Positions 6,677 to 7,340 of a stretch of 7,340 bases of DNA are shown here, piece by piece. Within the stretch, counting starts at the first letter, position 1; each line of letters opens with the position of its first letter. Location: the NCBI GenBank assembly GCA_903842755.1, contig CAIMNF010000256.1, forward strand, positions 1 to 7,340, in the 5' to 3' direction. The DNA comes from Oligoflexia bacterium (GTDB lineage: Bacteria; Bdellovibrionota; UBA1018; CAIMNF01). A program made the translations under genes and the position numbers. The notes beneath the pieces were generated by a model. That model did not search any database. It saw only the letters and a list, made by a program, of their open reading frames with translations, and was not told the origin of the DNA.

Positions 6677-6714
6677 TTTTTTAAATTAATTTTAAGGGTA
6701 TAGAAGGGTAGAAT
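6677..6714 (+). promoter_or_regulatory. actE-actF gap with doubled Shine-Dalgarno-like AAGGGTA
   Basis: This 38-base gap starts AT-rich, including the palindrome AAATTAATTT at 6683-6692. It then carries AAGGGTA twice, at 6694-6700 and 6704-6710, exactly 10 bases apart. The second copy is 6 bases before the actF ATG and is the functional ribosome binding site by position. The role of the first, 14 bases before the ATG, is unknown. Confidence 0.5.
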
Positions 6715-7340
6715 ATGGGACACTCAGAAGCCGTTAGTGAAACAATTGTGAATCCAGGAACGCTAAAAAGTTCCAGCGCTTTAACCGGGTTTTTTGCGGC
6801 CCTTGGCTTGATTGGGCTTGCCACGTTTTTGATTACACTGAGTTCGGGCGCCGAAGGGGCCCATGTGCAGGCATGGAGTAGCTTTTTAGCCGGACATTTT
6901 TTCTTTCTAACGATAGCGATGGGCGCTTTGTTTTTCGTAGCGATTCATTGGATCACCACTTCGATGTGGGGTGTGCCCATGTTAAGAATTGCGGAATCGT
7001 TTACCTCGTATATACCGTTCATTTTGGTTTCTACCCTGGTGCTTTATTTAGGAATGCACGATCTCTATGCTTGGACTCATCCAGAAGTAGTGAATGGCGA
7101 TATGGTCCTGGAAGGTAAGAAGGCATACCTCAATGCGACATTCTTTAAAATTCGCGACGTGCTTGCGGTGGTGTTGTGGCTGTTTTTTGCAACAAAGCTG
7201 GTGAGTTCGTCCGTTCAATCCGATTCTGGGGCAAATTTTAAGGCAATTTATACGCAGAACAGAAAGCTTGGAGTAATTTTTTTGGCGATCTTCGCCATTA
7301 CTTTCTCCATGACGGCATTTGATCAGTTGATGTCCCTTGA
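6715..7340 (+). CDS. actF: ActF, second NrfD-like membrane subunit of Alternative Complex III (3' end missing)
   Basis: The reading frame is open from the ATG at 6715 to the window edge, giving 208 complete codons of a family usually near 400 residues, so roughly half the gene is present. ActF is a homologue of ActC with the same multi-helix fold and forms the other half of the membrane core; it is proposed to take part in proton movement. Five hydrophobic segments are visible at about residues 24-42, 54-80, 96-113, 147-165 and 184-204. Recognisable features are the GHFFFLTIAMGALFFVAIHW segment (60-79) on the second helix and FDQLMSL at the very end of the visible part, a conserved ActF block normally followed by the middle of the protein. 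The truncation is caused only by the window boundary. Position after actE and the helix pattern support the call. Confidence 0.92.
   Translation, partial: MGHSEAVSETIVNPGTLKSSSALTGFFAALGLIGLATFLITLSSGAEGAHVQAWSSFLAGHFFFLTIAMGALFFVAIHWITTSMWGVPMLRIAESFTSYIPFILVSTLVLYLGMHDLYAWTHPEVVNGDMVLEGKKAYLNATFFKIRDVLAVVLWLFFATKLVSSSVQSDSGANFKAIYTQNRKLGVIFLAIFAITFSMTAFDQLMSL

Noticed and set aside
6677..6693. Terminator after actE from the T-rich run
   Set aside because: There is no GC-rich stem before the T-run, and actF continues the same operon only 38 bases later.

Overview
The window carries most of one operon on the + strand: the genes for Alternative Complex III (ACIII), a membrane quinol oxidoreductase that replaces the cytochrome bc1 complex in many Gram-negative and some other bacteria. 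The order is actA-actB-actC-actD-actE-actF. The first five genes are complete and actF is cut by the right edge. No RNA gene, mobile element, CRISPR array or gene on the other strand is supported. I do not see a novel system here. The interest lies in details of a known complex and in its upstream and intergenic regulatory DNA.

Layout: positions 1-137 are a non-coding leader with a candidate promoter, three GTCA half-sites spaced exactly 11 bp apart, and a perfect 16-bp palindrome. actA (153-758) is a membrane-anchored pentaheme cytochrome c. A 133-bp gap (759-891) with weak stem-loops and a purine-rich tract containing regularly spaced AGTA words leads to actB (892-4167), a large Tat-exported iron-sulfur protein. 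actC (4151-5536), actD (5529-6110) and actE (6110-6676) follow with overlapping ends and clear ribosome binding sites, so they are very probably co-translated. A 38-bp AT-rich gap leads to actF (6715 to the edge).

How the parts work together, from knowledge of the ACIII family: ActC and ActF are related NrfD/PsrC-type multi-helix membrane proteins. Quinol is oxidised at the periplasmic side of ActC. Electrons pass through the iron-sulfur clusters of ActB to the hemes of ActA and the monoheme lipoprotein ActE, and then to a terminal oxidase or a soluble carrier. ActD is a small membrane subunit. In many genomes oxidase genes follow actF, but that lies beyond this window.

Organism: the Tat signal, lipobox and c-type cytochromes indicate a respiring bacterium, probably Gram-negative with a periplasm. 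The moderate base composition and an ActB that keeps all four cysteines of the N-terminal iron-sulfur motif would fit the Bdellovibrionota or former deltaproteobacteria better than Bacteroidota. This placement is an inference from a single operon and has low confidence.
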